A stretch of DNA of 64,000 nt from Desmodus rotundus (GCF_022682495.2 NC_071392.1:74050097-74114096); one strand, 5' to 3'. Positions 23,881 through 35,999 are shown, numbered from the stretch's first letter. Notes: generated from the sequence alone by a model not told the origin. Numbers and translations are program-made.

Positions 23881-25380
23881 CTATGGCTTTTCTCCTCAGA
23901 GTGGAACTGAAACTGAGGGAGGGTTGGGAAAGCTCGGGAAAGAACTGTTGGGAGAGGCTTAGCCAAAGTGTGAGACAGTGCTGTGAAGAGGTGCTGATTC
24001 CGAAAAGGTGGTCGGCGCAGTTATAAGTGGTAAACGTCGATCGTTTTCCCCCGGTAATTTTCACAGTGTGCCCCTCAGGGGTTTTCATCTGGTCCTTAGG
24101 GGGAAAACAATCTAATGGTGGAAGATCGGTATTGATTCCAGCAGCGCTTCGCTGTGGAACCTGAAAGTGAAGTTGGGTCACGTGTGCAATACGCATTCTT
24201 CCCACCTCTTCGGCGCCCGCATCCTGCTCGGAAAATCCCCGAAGATCGGAGATCTCTGTGGTCTGTCAAGTTCAGCAAACCTGTGTGTCGCTTCTTGGGG
24301 ACGAGAGACCCACCTCCTCAGCCTTCTGCCCAACTCCTGGAATAGAAATCTTCAAGAAGCAAATATGTGTGTGAGGAAATTTTGAGAGAGGAAAAGTTCA
24401 TTCACTTTATCTATCCCCCGCCGCTGAGATGCAAAGGTTTTCAGGGTCCTAAAGAAGCAAAGTTGAGTAGATAGGCTCCGTGTACATTTTGGAAGAATAA
24501 ACAAGGGACTAAAATCCATGGTCAGAATTCAAAGTAAAGTTTGTAGTAGGCCCAGTAATTGATAAATTTGTTGTAAAAGTATTGAGTGGAGTATTTGCAC
24601 ACTTCTTGGTGACTGTAACAGCTTGATTATGGGGTGACAGGAAAAGTATGAGAAAAATTAACTTTTTAAAAGGAATTCCACATATTGTACATTCTATACA
24701 CACACACACTAACTAACCAGTCACATAGCTAATGTTTGATCGTTTTTTTCTGTGCCGTTGTCAAGAAGCATCACACATCAAACTAAAATGTAATGAAATG
24801 CTACAGTTGATTAATCAATGTAAAATAAATTCTGAAACATGAAGATGTTTGTTATGCAGCCAATAAAAATCACATTTTCTATAATATTTAATTGTATGCA
24901 ATATGCATTAAGCATTACTCAATATGCTTAAGCGAAAGAAATGAAAATAAACGTTTCATGTGATAATGGAATTAATTATAGATGGTATTTATTTAACATT
25001 GGAGATCTATGGTAAAATTTGAAATGAACTATTTTCTTCACTTTTGGAGGATTTTTCCTACTTTAATAAGCATATTTATCACAAGTTAAACATTAATGTA
25101 CAGTTTTATCTTTCCATAAGCCTGAAAAGGCATTGCTTCAGATATGTGAGTTATCAATGTCTGCTGACCAGATATGTGTAAAAATGTTTAGTTTCCTAAG
25201 AAAATGCAGTATTGTTTTTACTTTCAAAGTGGTCCTGACCAGAGGGTCCTCAAAACTGCTTGCTAATAGAGTATGTTTTCAATAATCTGAAAATTAATTT
25301 AGACAAGATTGGATGTGCATGTGGTAAACAAATATTAAATGTGAGGTCATAGAATTTTAAAGATGAAAAGAAACTATGGA
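23881..25380. other. Unique intergenic sequence upstream of ZNF800
   Basis: After the CpG island the sequence becomes AT-rich. No repeat or gene was recognised. A divergent promoter transcript could start here, but nothing in the sequence shows it. Confidence 0.5.
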
Positions 25381-25384
25381 AATT

Positions 25385-25500
25385 ATGTAGCAAATCTTAC
25401 TTTATAGATGAGAGAACAAACCCAGAGAGATTAAATGACTTGCCAAAGGTCACACAGTAACAAGATCCAGGTCTAGGATCTAGATTATTCTCTTCTATAT
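25385..25500 (-). repeat. MIR SINE relic
   Basis: The plus strand reads TAGATGAGAGAACAAACCC... then TGACTTGCCAAAGGTCACAC, the reverse complement of the MIR core. Confidence 0.75.
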
Positions 25501-26047
25501 AACTCAATCCTTACATCCTACAGGTGGGGAAACAACAAAGGTAACTCATCAAGGTTACATTCGATACACAGCTGAACACACTTGAACCCCAGTAGTATGG
25601 CTCTGGAACTCATGACCTTAGCCATTGCACATGTACTATGTTGCCTACACTATGCTCTAGCTGTTTTAGATCACATTGTATGAAAGATGAGCCAGTAGAT
25701 AGTGTAGATTGTGAAAGGTATTAAAATGCTATGTACCAGTTCATGAAGTAAAAATGGAGTTGCTAAAACTACAAGAATGTCATTGGAATTTCACAGGGCT
25801 CTAGAGTTGAAAGAGACTTTGGGCATTGTCTAGAATATTGCCCTACCTCTGAAAACACTGGGCAAAAATCATCCCAGAAAACAATCATCTGTCTTCCCTT
25901 TTCATTGTTCACTGCAGCAACCTAGGTAATACATCATTTCAGCTTTGAAGAAGATTTTGATCCTTCAGTCTGGAATTACATCCCGATGATTAGCCTAAGA
26001 CCTTTGTACAGTTTAAAATTATTCTATTTTCAAGGCAAGAGAATTCT

Positions 26048-26075
26048 AACACACACACACACACACACACACACA
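26048..26075. repeat. (CA)n microsatellite
   Basis: An uninterrupted AC dinucleotide run of about 28 nt. The flanks from 25.5 to 27.1 kb otherwise show nothing recognisable. Confidence 0.95.
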
Positions 26076-27189
26076 TTATTGCTGCATAATAAACCACCCT
26101 AGAATTTGTGCCTTAAAGTCATTTTATGAGCTCTCAATTCTATAGATCACTGATTTGGGCTGACAGAGTTACATGAATGATATCACTTCCACCACATTTT
26201 CTTAGTCAAAGTAAGTCAAAAGACCAGCACAGATTCAAGAATTGGGGAGACAGATTCCCTTTCTTCATAGGAAAGCACCATAGTCATACTTCAAAGGGAT
26301 ACAGGCATATAAGAATGGGAAGAATTGCTGCAGCGATGTATACAATTTATTACAATATATAATCATTTCAAGAATGATACTAATGAAAGCTGATTTTTAA
26401 AAATTTTTGATAATACCTTTAGGAACATCAGAACAAGGAAACACTGGTCAAGCATTCATTAAATGGACTAAGCTCAGTTTGGTGGCTTTGTTCAGATAAA
26501 CTTTCGTGATTCCTTAATTTTTAATACTGGACTTCTGTATCTGGTTATTTTGTTCCTTTCTTTAAGCTGTTCCCATCTGTTCTAAACAGATCCCACTAAA
26601 ACAGCATAAAAACCTAACATTAAGTAGAAGCAACTATCCTTCCTATAGGATCTGTATACTCTGGTCCAGGTATTGATTATATTGTGGCATTTTATAACAC
26701 ATAATTAATTCATAACAATGTACAAATTAAATAATGGACCAAACTAGAGGTTGGCAGTTTAGAAAGGATCATAGAAAATTGATTTAAAAGAACAAATATT
26801 AAACTGTTGATCTATAATCAACTATAAAAATCCTATTATTGTTTAAGAAACATACTATGAAAAAAGAAGATAATGTTTTCCCTAAAATGCTTATTTTTAG
26901 GATGGTGGGGAATAGTTGCATGTGGGTTGTTACCTGAAGATAATTTGCCTACAAATCAACCCCTGACATGGGCTTATACCTTCCATTCCTAGTGTACACT
27001 TAGGCCTTGCTAGCCAGGTGATATAATGCAGGCACCATGCTGCCATATGGGCACCAAATTACACCTTGCAGATCTTCCATTCGGATGCATTTCAAATATC
27101 AGTTGAGTGAATTCCATTAAAAATGCTTTTTATTATATACTGAAATTTGGAAGTAAATATTATTGTAATCTGATAATAACAGCTAATGA

Positions 27190-27370
27190 TAATTTTGTTG
27201 TCACCTGATGAACTCAGACCATGTGCTAAGTGTTTTCTAGTTTCTCACTGAATCCTTACAAAGATTCTGGGTCAGGTATCATACCATTTTACAAACAGGG
27301 AAACAGATAGTTTCTGAACTAAGATTTAAATGCACGTCTAGCTGAGTGCAGGTCCTATGCCCTGAGTTAC
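27190..27370 (-). repeat. MIR SINE relic
   Basis: CCATGTGCTAAGTGTTTT, ACTGAATCCTTACAAAGA and ATTTTACAAACAGGGAAAC follow the reversed MIR consensus. Confidence 0.75.
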
Positions 27371-27409
27371 ATATATTCTGATTATTCCTAAAATGTTATC
27401 TCTAGCTCA

Positions 27410-27950
27410 GACCTGTCCCTGGAGCCTCTAAGCTCCATTTCTAACTACCCATGAGACAGACTATCTGATTTCCTCAGGTATCTCGTAATTAGCTAGACCA
27501 AAACTGAACTTATCTTCTCACCAAACCTGTTCTTCCTCCTCCAAAATTTAATCAACAATGTTGCTAAGCATTCATGCTATTAAGGCAGAAGTCTGAGTCA
27601 GAGAGAAAGAAGCATATGCAAAGATGCAAAGTAATGCAAATTACTTATGTACAAGGTTTTTCATCTCACTTATCCCAGCCCAACCTATCACCATAAACAA
27701 TTGGTTATACCTCAGAAAGGTACACAGGTATCCAGGAAATACAGTTTCCTCTCTTCATATGCACAATCTTCTAGTCCAAAACCTTATCTCTGAACCATTG
27801 CAATAACTACTTTTATGGTCTCCCTACCACTAGTCTCTTCATTATTCTACACTATCAGCAGAATTATAATCCAAACAAATCAAATAATATTACTCCCCAA
27901 TTTAAAATCCCTGTTGACCACTGATTTTCTACATGAAGAAGTCAAATCTT
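27410..27950 (+). repeat. L2 LINE fragment
   Basis: A long diverged match to the L2 ORF2 end and 3' region: ...CCAAAACTGAACTTATCTTC..., CTTTTATGGTCTCCCTACCA and TTTAAAATCCCTGTTGACC. Confidence 0.65.
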
Positions 27951-27959
27951 AAGAAGCGT

Positions 27960-28190
27960 TAGTAAAAAGAGCAGGTGTTGTGGAGTCCAAAGAATATGGG
28001 TATTAGTCCTATCTCCATCACTTACGAGTTTTGTGTGTCTGAGCAAGTGAAAAACTCTTGAGCCTGTCTCTTCAGCCGCACGCTACTTTCAGCATTGTGA
28101 GAAATCAGTAAATGAATAAAGCATCCAGAAGAATTTAGAACACAGTACAGGGTATAATAATAAACACTTATGATATCTGGCCCTACCACA
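27960..28190 (+). repeat. MIR SINE relic
   Basis: A diverged MIR in sense order: GGAGTCCAAAGAATATGGG, ATCACTTACGAGTTTTGTG, GAGCAAGTGAAAAACTCTTG and a terminal GTATAATAATAAACACT. Confidence 0.55.
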
Positions 28191-28199
28191 ACTTCACAA

Positions 28200-28515
28200 C
28201 TTCATGCACCATACACACTGGAGGGAGTGTGAGACACAAGGGAATTTTAGAGATGATAGAGGTGTTGGCTATGTGGGTGTGTTCATTTGTTAAAGCAACT
28301 ATTAAAATAATAGAATAGTGGTTACCTTTGAGGGAAGGAGAGGGTTAGGAAGTTTACTTGATGGGGAGTGCCAACTTTAGGGTCACTGGCCATTTTATAG
28401 ACCTTAACCTAAATCATTGCATATTTATTTGCTTTGTAATAATTCAATAAGCTCATAGTTATGTTTTATGTACTTTTATAAATGTATAATATTTTACAAT
28501 AAAACTATTTTTAAG
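28200..28515 (+). repeat. Old L1 3'-UTR fragment
   Basis: GGTTACCTTTGAGGGAAGGA followed by ...CAATAAAACTATTTTTAA resembles the 3' UTR and end of ancient L1M elements. Confidence 0.55.
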
Positions 28516-28599
28516 TAGTTAACCTAGGTTTTAATGCCTCTGAACTAAATCTAGCATAAAATTAGAAATGGCTATTGAACTGTTTGTTCAAGGCTTTAT

Positions 28600-29085
28600 A
28601 CCTTTGTACATGTTCCTCCTCATGCCTGGAAATATCCTTCCCCTCCACCTAGAAAACTCTTACTGATCCTTCATGACTCACTTCAGATGTCACTTCTACG
28701 AAACTAGTTTCCACAGACAAATAATTGCTCCATCTTCCTGCTCCTGAAGTACATCATTCTGATTACATGTCTGATTGTCCCATTAGTTTGAATTTATCAA
28801 TGAACAGACCATAATTTATTCCTCTTTATGTTGTCATCATCTAGCACGGCAGTCCCCAACCTTTCTGGTACCAGGGACCAGTTTCATGGAAGAAAAATTT
28901 TCCACAGACCAGGGTGGGAGGGGTGGTTTCTGGATGATTCAAGCACCTTATATTTAAGCCCACCTCTTTCTGTGTGGTCCAGTTCCTAATAGGCCCCAAC
29001 CGGTACAAGTTCACGGCCCAAAGGTGAGGACCTCTGATCTAGCACACTTCTTGGCACATAATAGGCAATCATTAAAAGTTACTGG
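28600..29085 (+). repeat. L2 LINE relic, interrupted
   Basis: The L2 3' order (CATGCCTGGAAATATCC, CACTTCAGATGTCACTTC, ...CACACTTCTTGGCACATAATAGG) is split by a hAT copy at 28,847-29,036. It is cut at 29,085 by the start of an L1. The layering dates L2 before hAT and before L1. Confidence 0.6.
28847..29036. mobile_element. MER1-like hAT DNA transposon (non-autonomous)
   Basis: Terminal inverted repeats related to CAGNGGTCCCCAACC lie at both ends; the right end, reverse-complemented, is CAGAGGTCCTCACC. A perfect 8-bp duplication, ATCTAGCA, flanks the element (28,839-28,846 and 29,037-29,044), the hAT hallmark. The body has the MER1-type phrase CCAGGGACCAGTTTCATGG. Confidence 0.85.
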
Positions 29086-29876
29086 ATGGGAGGGGGGATC
29101 CAAGATGACAGAGGAGTAAGTGGAAGCTACACTAATCTCCACCCAGTACTAATCTGGAATTACAACTAAATTGTAGAGAAATCATCCAGAATAACCAAAT
29201 GAATACTAGCTGGAGAGAAACCTTGTAATCACAGACAGAAGAAACCAATTCACCACAACATGACAGGTAGAGTGTGGAGGCAGCACAAGAGGGCTGTCTG
29301 GGTTCCCACAGGTGGCAGCTGAACTGCTGGAGTGATATTTAAGCAGCTGGGGGTTTCCCCTGAGAAGTGTGGGATCTAAACCCCAAGCTGGGCTTCCCAG
29401 GCTACAGCACCAGAGCCAGAAAGAAATCCAGATAATGTCCATCTGTGAAAAGCAACAGAGTTTCTGTCTGCCAGAGAGAGAGCTGGACATGTAGAGAGCT
29501 TCTTAAAGGGCCAAAGCACAATATTTCATTTATAGTTAGTTACCCTGGGCACCAGTAAAGGAAAGATACAGTGGACTAGAGATACTTGAGGAGAGTCTGG
29601 GGTTGGTGGTTCTGGAGAGAAAACTGAAGAAACAGCCACTAGGATCCCTGTGCTGAGTCATTCTCAGTACTGCAGGAGTCATTACACTCAGGCAGAGCAC
29701 TGTTCTCTGAATGGCATCAGCCTGAGGGGAAGCAACACCCCCAACCACAGAAAGTACTCTGTGCTACCCTGTGGTGCTTAAGCCGGGCTGCTGATTACAG
29801 CATGATTAGATTAAAAATGAACCATTTGATGGTTGATTCATTTAGCCACTAAAGTAGAAAATACTATACAGCCAAA

Positions 29877-30662
29877 ATGGAAAGACAAAGACACAGACCA
29901 CAGCTGAAAGAACAAATGAATTTTCCAGAAGAACTAGATGAAATGGAGGCAATGTATCAGAGAGTTTAGAATACTGATTCTAAGGATACTCAACAGCATG
30001 AAGAAAGACACAGAAACCATAAAAAAGGACCAGTCAGAAATAAAGAATGAAATATCTGAAATAAATAATATACTGGAAGGAATAAACAGTAGGTTAGATG
30101 AAAAAGAGGATAGAACCCATGTTTTGGAAGATGAGGTAGAAAATAATACCCAGGTAGAGCAACAAAAGAAAAAAAGAATTTTAAAAAATGAGCAGAGCTT
30201 AAGAAACATTTTGGACAACATGAAGCATAACAACATCCACATCATGGGGATACCAGAAGGAGAATAGAGCAAGCAAGGGATCAAGAACCTAATCGAAGAA
30301 GTAATGACCAAAAACTCCCCTAATCTGGTGAAGTAACAAGGCACACAAGTCCAGGAAGAACAGAGAGCCCAAAGAAGTTGGACCCAAAAAGGCCTACATC
30401 AAGACACATCATAATTAAAATGACAAGGCTTAAAGACAAGGAGAGAATCCTAAAAGTTGCAAGAGAAAAGTGGGGAGTTACCTTCAAGGGAGCACCAATT
30501 AGACTGGCATCTGATTACTCAACAGAAACATTTCATGCCAGAAGGGAGTGGCATGAAATATTCAAGGTGATGAAAAGCAAGGACCGACAACCAAGGCTAC
30601 TTTACCCAGCAAAGCTATCATTTAAAATCAAAGGAGAACTAAGGAGCTTCCTAGACAAGTAA
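29877..30662 (+). pseudogene. L1 ORF1 remnant
   Basis: A first frame from the ATG at 29,877 stops near 29,967. A second frame continues as a Lys/Glu-rich coiled coil (29,938-30,267) ending at NIHIMGIPEGE, the start of the RNA-recognition domain. A third segment (30,378-30,662) carries the C-terminal domain (RHIIIKMTRLKDKERILKVA). At least two frame breaks are present, so no intact protein is made. Confidence 0.85.
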
Positions 30663-30720
30663 AAGCTAAAGGAGTTTGTTACACCAAACCAGTACTGCAA
30701 CAAATGTTAAAGGGCATGCT

Positions 30721-30786
30721 AGAAGAAGAAGGAGGAGGAGGAGGAGGAGGAGGGGGAGGAGGAGGGGGAGGAGAGAGAGAAAAAAA
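30721..30786. repeat. (GGA)n-rich spacer of the L1
   Basis: A purine-only run of GGA/GGG/GAG units lies between ORF1 and ORF2 of the L1. It is probably an expanded A/G-rich inter-ORF spacer. Confidence 0.9.
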
Positions 30787-30812
30787 GCAGAGGAAAATAG
30801 TCTAACAATAAA

Positions 30813-31125
30813 ATGGCACTACATACATATCTAACAATAATCACTTTAAATGTAAATGGCTTAAATGCTCCCACCAAAAGACACAGGGTATCTGAATGGA
30901 TAAGAAAACAATACCCATATATATGCTGCCTCCAAGAGACCCATCTCAGATCGAAAGATACACACAGACTAAAAGTAAAAGGATGGAAAAAGATATTTCA
31001 TGCAAATGGAAAGGAAAAAACACTGGGGTAGCAGTATTTATTATAGCCTACAAACTAGACTTTAAAACCAAGGCTACAGTAAGAGTCAAAGAAGGACATT
31101 ACATAACAGTTTTTCAACTTACTTG
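30813..31125 (+). pseudogene. L1 ORF2 N-terminal fragment (endonuclease)
   Basis: The frame reads TIITLNVNGLNAPTKRHRV and CCLQETHL, the first motifs of the L1 apurinic-type endonuclease with its N and E metal-binding residues. It then shifts frame near 31,010-31,025. It ends after about 100 codons, so reverse transcriptase is absent. Confidence 0.88.
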
Positions 31126-31173
31126 AGTTAGAAAAGAGATAATAATAGAGGATGAATAATGTGATGTTTTATT

Positions 31174-33093
31174 AAATTTTACTTGTTTACTTTTTAAATA
31201 TATTTTACTGATTATGCTATTACAGTTGTCCCATTTCCCCCCTTTATTGCCCTCTGTCCTGCACCTTCCTCCCACTCACATCCCCCGCCTTAGTTCATGT
31301 CCATGGGTCATACATAAAAGTTCTTTGTCTTCTCCATTTCCTATACTATTCTTAACCTCCCCCTGTCTATTTTGTATCTACCATTTATGCTTCTTATTCC
31401 CTGTATCTTTTTCGCCATTTTCCCTCTTCCTCCTCCCCACTGAGAACCCTCCATGTGATCTCCATTTCTGTGATCCTGTTCCTGTTCTTCTTGTCTGCTT
31501 AGTTTGTTTTGCTTTTGGTTTTTATAGGTTCAGTTGTTGATAGTTGTGAGTTTATTGTCATTTTACTGTTCATAGTTTTGATCATCTTTTTCTTAGATAA
31601 GTCCCTTTAACATTTCATATAATAAGGGCTTCGTGATGATGAACACCTTTAACTTGACCTTATCTGGGAAGCACTTTATCTGCCCTTCCATTCTAAATGA
31701 TAGCTTTGCTGTATACAGTAATCTTGGATGTAGGTCCTTGCCTTTCATGACTTTGAATACTTCTTTCCAGCCCCTTCTTGCCTGCAAGGTTTCTTTGGAG
31801 AAATCAGCTGACAGTCTTATGGGAACTCCTTTGTAGGTAACTGTCTCCTTTCCTCTTGCTGCTTTTAACATTCTCTCCTTATCTTTAATCTTGGGTAACT
31901 TAATTATGATGTGCCTTGGTATGTGCTTCCTCGGGTACAAGTTCTGTGGGACTCTCTCAGCTTCCTGGGCTTCCTGGAAATCTATTTCCTTTGCCAGATT
32001 GGGAAGTTCTCCTTCACTATTCTTTCAAATAAGTTTTCCATTTCTTGCTCTTCCTCTTCTCCTTCTGGCACCCCTATGATTCGGATGTTGGAACATTTAA
32101 AGTTGTCCTGGAGGTTCCTAAGCCTCTCCACATTTTTTTGAACTCTTGTTTCTTCATTGTGTTCTGGTTGAATGTTTATTTCTTCCTTCTGCTCCAAATC
32201 ATTCATTTGAGTCCCAGTTTCCTTCCCTTCACTGTTGGTTCCCTGTATGTTTTTCTTTATTTCACTTTGCACAGCCCTCACTTTTTCCTCCATTTTGCAA
32301 CCATACTCAGCCATTTTTGTGAGCATCCTGATTACCAGTGTTTTGAACTCTGGATCTGATAGGTTGGCTATTTTTTCATTGCTTAGTTCTATTTTTTGAG
32401 CTTTGATCCGTTTTCTCATTAGGGCTGTATTTTTTTGTTTGGGTGCAGCTACATTATAAGGGGCAGAACCTTAGGTATTGGCCAGGATGGGGCAACCCAT
32501 GTAGCTGGATTGCAGCGCCATCTCGGGGGAGAAGTCCAAGAGGGAACGATGATGCTTGCTCATCTCTCCACTTGCTTTCAGTCACTTCCCCCACTACCTA
32601 TAAACAAATTGGGCCCTTCTGGTGCTGATTCCCAGGTGAGTGGGCTTGTGTACATTCTAGGACCCTATGGGTCTCTCCAACAAACTCTCCTGTGAGGCTG
32701 GGAGTTTCTCCCACTGCCACAACTCCCACAGGTTTTTACAGCCATAGGTTTTGAGGCTTTCTTTTCCTGTGCTGGAACCCTGAGTTGTACAATCTGTCTT
32801 GCTCCCCAGTTGTTCTTCAAAGTTATCTGCACACAAATGTGTGACCACTCGGTCCTCTAGCTGGCTACACTTCCACCTTGCTGCACTTCCTCTCCACCCA
32901 GGCTGCCTGTCTCTGCCCCTCCTACAAGTGTGAATGAATGTTTCTTCTTCAACTCCTTGGTTGTTGGACTCCCATACAGTTCTATTTTCTGGCAGTTCTG
33001 GTTATTTTTTGTTTTTAAATTTGTTGTTGTCCTTCTTGTGGCTGTGGGAGGAGAAAAGTATATCTACCTACACCTCCATCTTGGCCAGAAGTA
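31174..33093 (-). mobile_element. HAL1 (half-L1) retrotransposon, copy A, full length
   Basis: This is a 1.92-kb minus-strand unit: an L1-like 5' end (TGGCCAAGATGGAGGTGTAG), a GC-richer 5' UTR, one ORF1-type reading frame, a purine-rich 3' UTR and an A-rich end. There is no ORF2. A 19-bp target duplication, AATAATGTGATGTTTTATT, flanks it exactly (31,155-31,173 and 33,094-33,112). A second copy at 52,876 has the same two ends, so this is a complete element and not a fragment. HAL1 elements are a known L1-derived group that needs L1 enzymes to move. Confidence 0.9.
31593..32419 (-). pseudogene. HAL1 ORF1-like protein, copy A (one frameshift)
   Basis: The frame from the ATG at 32,419 gives a short coiled-coil segment and the RRM start NIRIIGVPEGEEEE. 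It stops at 31,982. Another frame carries the C-terminal part (HIIIKLPKIKDKERMLKAAR, VFKVMKGKDLHPRLLY) to 31,593. Compared with copy B, a single base is missing in the G-run near 32,007, just before the frame is lost. Otherwise the reading frame is open over about 275 codons. Confidence 0.85.
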
Positions 33094-33112
33094 AATAATG
33101 TGATGTTTTATT

Positions 33113-34919
33113 CCAAGTAACTATTATAATAGTTACCAAGACCTCTTTCTTTTCTTTAGGACAGCCGACCAACCAATTATCTATTGTTATAGATCAGCAG
33201 GGTAATTCATCATGAATTATAAGTTGTAAATGCTATTGATTCAATTTGAACAGGTAGCACTGAAGAGCTTTGTATTTGATACCATATCATCAAAAATGCA
33301 TTCTGAGTTTTGTTTTTCATTTATTCTCCCAGCTGCTCCTCCTCCTCATCAAAGTTTATTTGCAAGACTGGGAATCAGACTGCAGTTCAAGACTGCAGAA
33401 CATCATTAACCAATGCCACCCCAATAAATTCAATTTAAAAAAAGACTCCAGAATAGAATGCAGTTAGCTCTTTCATATATCTCTAACTTCATTAGCATCT
33501 TGATCTGAAATACCAAACTAGAAATCTTCTCTGGAAAATTGAGATGGATGATGCCTCATCTCTAATGATAAAGTATCAGAAGAAATGTATACTTTTGGCT
33601 TATGAAAATTGAGTCAAAAGTTAAAAATCCATCCACATGCCTCAGGTCTTAATTACAGTTGAACAAATAAACTATAATATTCCAGACCACAATCAAGTGT
33701 ATTAATGGAAATACTGTATTAATGGAAACTTTTTAAAAAATTACTGGTGTTTGCACTTATATTTTTCTGAGACTTTAAATAATTTCTAAAATAATATTTA
33801 GAAATGATCACATTTTATCTTAAAATGACACTAATTTTTTCCATTCAAACTTTTGAATTTTTTCAAGTAAAAGTTGTGTCTCTTGAATCTGAGAAAACTC
33901 TAGAATCAGAGCATATAAAAGTAGAATGTATTTTATACAAACTCAGGAACCTTGCTGGGTGTTTCATCAGATATTATCAGTAAACAAACTGTTTATAAAG
34001 CAATTTGAGTGCTGTAATTGTCATATATTAAGGGAACAGTCAGGTTTGGTAAAATTTTTGAAAAAGTACATCAGGGAATTACTTTCTTCACTCAGGCAAA
34101 GTAGTTTTTAGTTAAGAGAATGCCCCACCGGTTTCAGAGTTTCAAGATTCTTGGCAAGACCTGCTCTGCTAGGCAGAGCTATATCATCCTAGATGCTGGA
34201 GTTAATATTACTGTTTTAATGCCATGGTATGACTTGTTTTTCTTAGAGTCGTACTGGTAAGGGAGTACCTATATCTAGTGTCACCCCCTATTCTAAAATA
34301 AATGGCTTTGTAAAAACATGAGTCGAAGTTCAGTGTGTGTCTAATCAGCTTGTGGCTGGAAGAGAGAGTGTGCTGACACTGTCAGGAATAGCAGTTTCAT
34401 TTATGGGAACAAAGTTACTTTACATTTCTCAGAATTTTTTTTAGAAAAGAACAATTGACATAGGATATTCAAAAATTCCCCCATCAATGTTAGTTCTCTT
34501 TTCTTAATCATTTGTGAAACTGAGAGCTATAACACAGTAAGGTGAGAGAGGATCTACTTGAAACCCCTCACTTTTAAATCCTTGTGTTTCTATGCTTAAG
34601 AAGGTTGCTTTAAACACATAACCAAGCCAGGTGAATGAAGATATAAAATAATACACAAGTCAACTAGCTTAATAAAATGAATGCCTACAGATTGTTCAAC
34701 TTAAGTGCTATATTGTATTTGGAAAACACCTGAGACATTTGTATCACATCTGCCTGTCCCTTAAGATTTTACTTAAAGAAAGTAAAATCTTCTAGGAATT
34801 AAAAAAGAGCCTACAGAAATATTTTATAGTCTATTTGTTCATCCCTTCATCATCCTTGTGTTAAAAAGAAGGAAAAGATTGCAAGAAAAAATATAAAAAG
34901 GTGGCAAGAGGGAAGGAAA
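33113..34919. other. Mostly unique sequence with a short L1 tail
   Basis: At about 33,340-33,440 the plus strand ends in ATTAACCAATGCCACCCC... and an A-run, an L1 3' end. The rest shows no gene or repeat I can identify. Confidence 0.5.
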
Positions 34920-35110
34920 AGTTAACTAAGATTTGTCGAATCACTACTCTGAACCAGACTCTATGCTAGGCACTTTGTGTTCATTAATTATCTCACTTGT
35001 TAGCCAAGCAAAACCATTAAACAACTTTATCTTAGCCTTCATATGTTCCCTGGACACAGAAATGAAAGAACATACTTATTCTCTTTGTCATTTTTTCTGT
35101 GACCCAGGAA
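34920..35110 (-). repeat. MIR SINE relic
   Basis: CCAGACTCTATGCTAGGCAC, then TCATTAATTATCTCAC follows the reversed MIR end. From 35.1 to 36.0 kb nothing is recognised. Confidence 0.5.
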
Positions 35111-35999
35111 AGACTCATTTTCTCCCATCTAAAATGCTGTAGCTCTGATACTTACGAGAGACAGAAATGTTGCAGATTCATAGGAAATGACACTACACTC
35201 CCAGGAAAATATGTCTGGGACATTCCAATCTACAAATCCAGTATTTGGTAGAAACAGAGATGCTGCAAATAAACCTCACCAAAAATACTGGGTCCTGTTT
35301 GGACACTACACTTTAAAAGAGATATACACAGAGGCAGATTCACTGAAAGAGTAACCAGAAAAGGGGAGAGACTTGAAGTCATATCCTACATGGAGTGTTC
35401 TTACAAAGCAGAGAAGTTACCCCTAGCCAGCAAAGATCTCAAATACTTATGGGGTGTTGGATAAAAGAGGAAGTATATATGTTTTATAAACACATCTTTG
35501 CTTGGTGTGAGAAGCTCAAGAAGGCCAGTTTCAATGTAATAAAATAAAGAATTTTCTAACCAAACTGTTCTAAAATGGAATGGCTTGCCTTAGGAGGTGG
35601 TAAATTCCCTTTTTGGCTGGGCCCTTGGCAGAAATATTATAAAGGAGATTCTGGAAGGTTGCATTGAAAAAGATGACTTTGAAGTTATTTCCAACCTTGA
35701 CATTGTACAAAAATGGCAATTGAACTAATGGCCATGCTTCTGAACACATTTAGTTTGAAAAACAACAAATCAGAACAAACTATTCTCAAATGATCCATGC
35801 AATAAGAAATCAGACTTTTCTTGCCACTCCTCATTCATAATTAAGAATTTGACTCACTGATTTCTTTCATAAACTGAGACACCAACCAACGACTTGATCT
35901 GTTAAGGACACCACTGGGATCAGGCATCAATAGTTTTTCCTCTATAAATACCCAGTATAGAATTAGAGTATTTTGATTCATACATAGAACAAATATTTA

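Larger units (their letters stand above)
29086..31110 (+). mobile_element. L1 LINE, 5'-complete, truncated in ORF2
   Basis: It begins with an L1-type 5' end (GGGGGGATCCAAGATGACAG). A 5' UTR of about 0.8 kb, a broken ORF1, a GGA-rich spacer and the start of ORF2 follow. Similarity to L1 ORF2 ends abruptly after the GHYI residues near 31,100, inside the endonuclease domain. This is the reverse of the usual 5' truncation. No convincing flanking duplication was found. Confidence 0.85.

Noticed and set aside
23340..23966. A 208-codon minus-strand open frame upstream of ZNF800
   Set aside because: It is in the CpG island and upstream of the probable start site, with arginine- and proline-rich low-complexity content. 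It does not read into the ZNF800 coding sequence.
31214..31540. A 108-codon plus-strand frame
   Set aside because: It is the antisense of the purine-rich HAL1 3' UTR. The hydrophobic Leu/Phe/Pro string is a composition effect.
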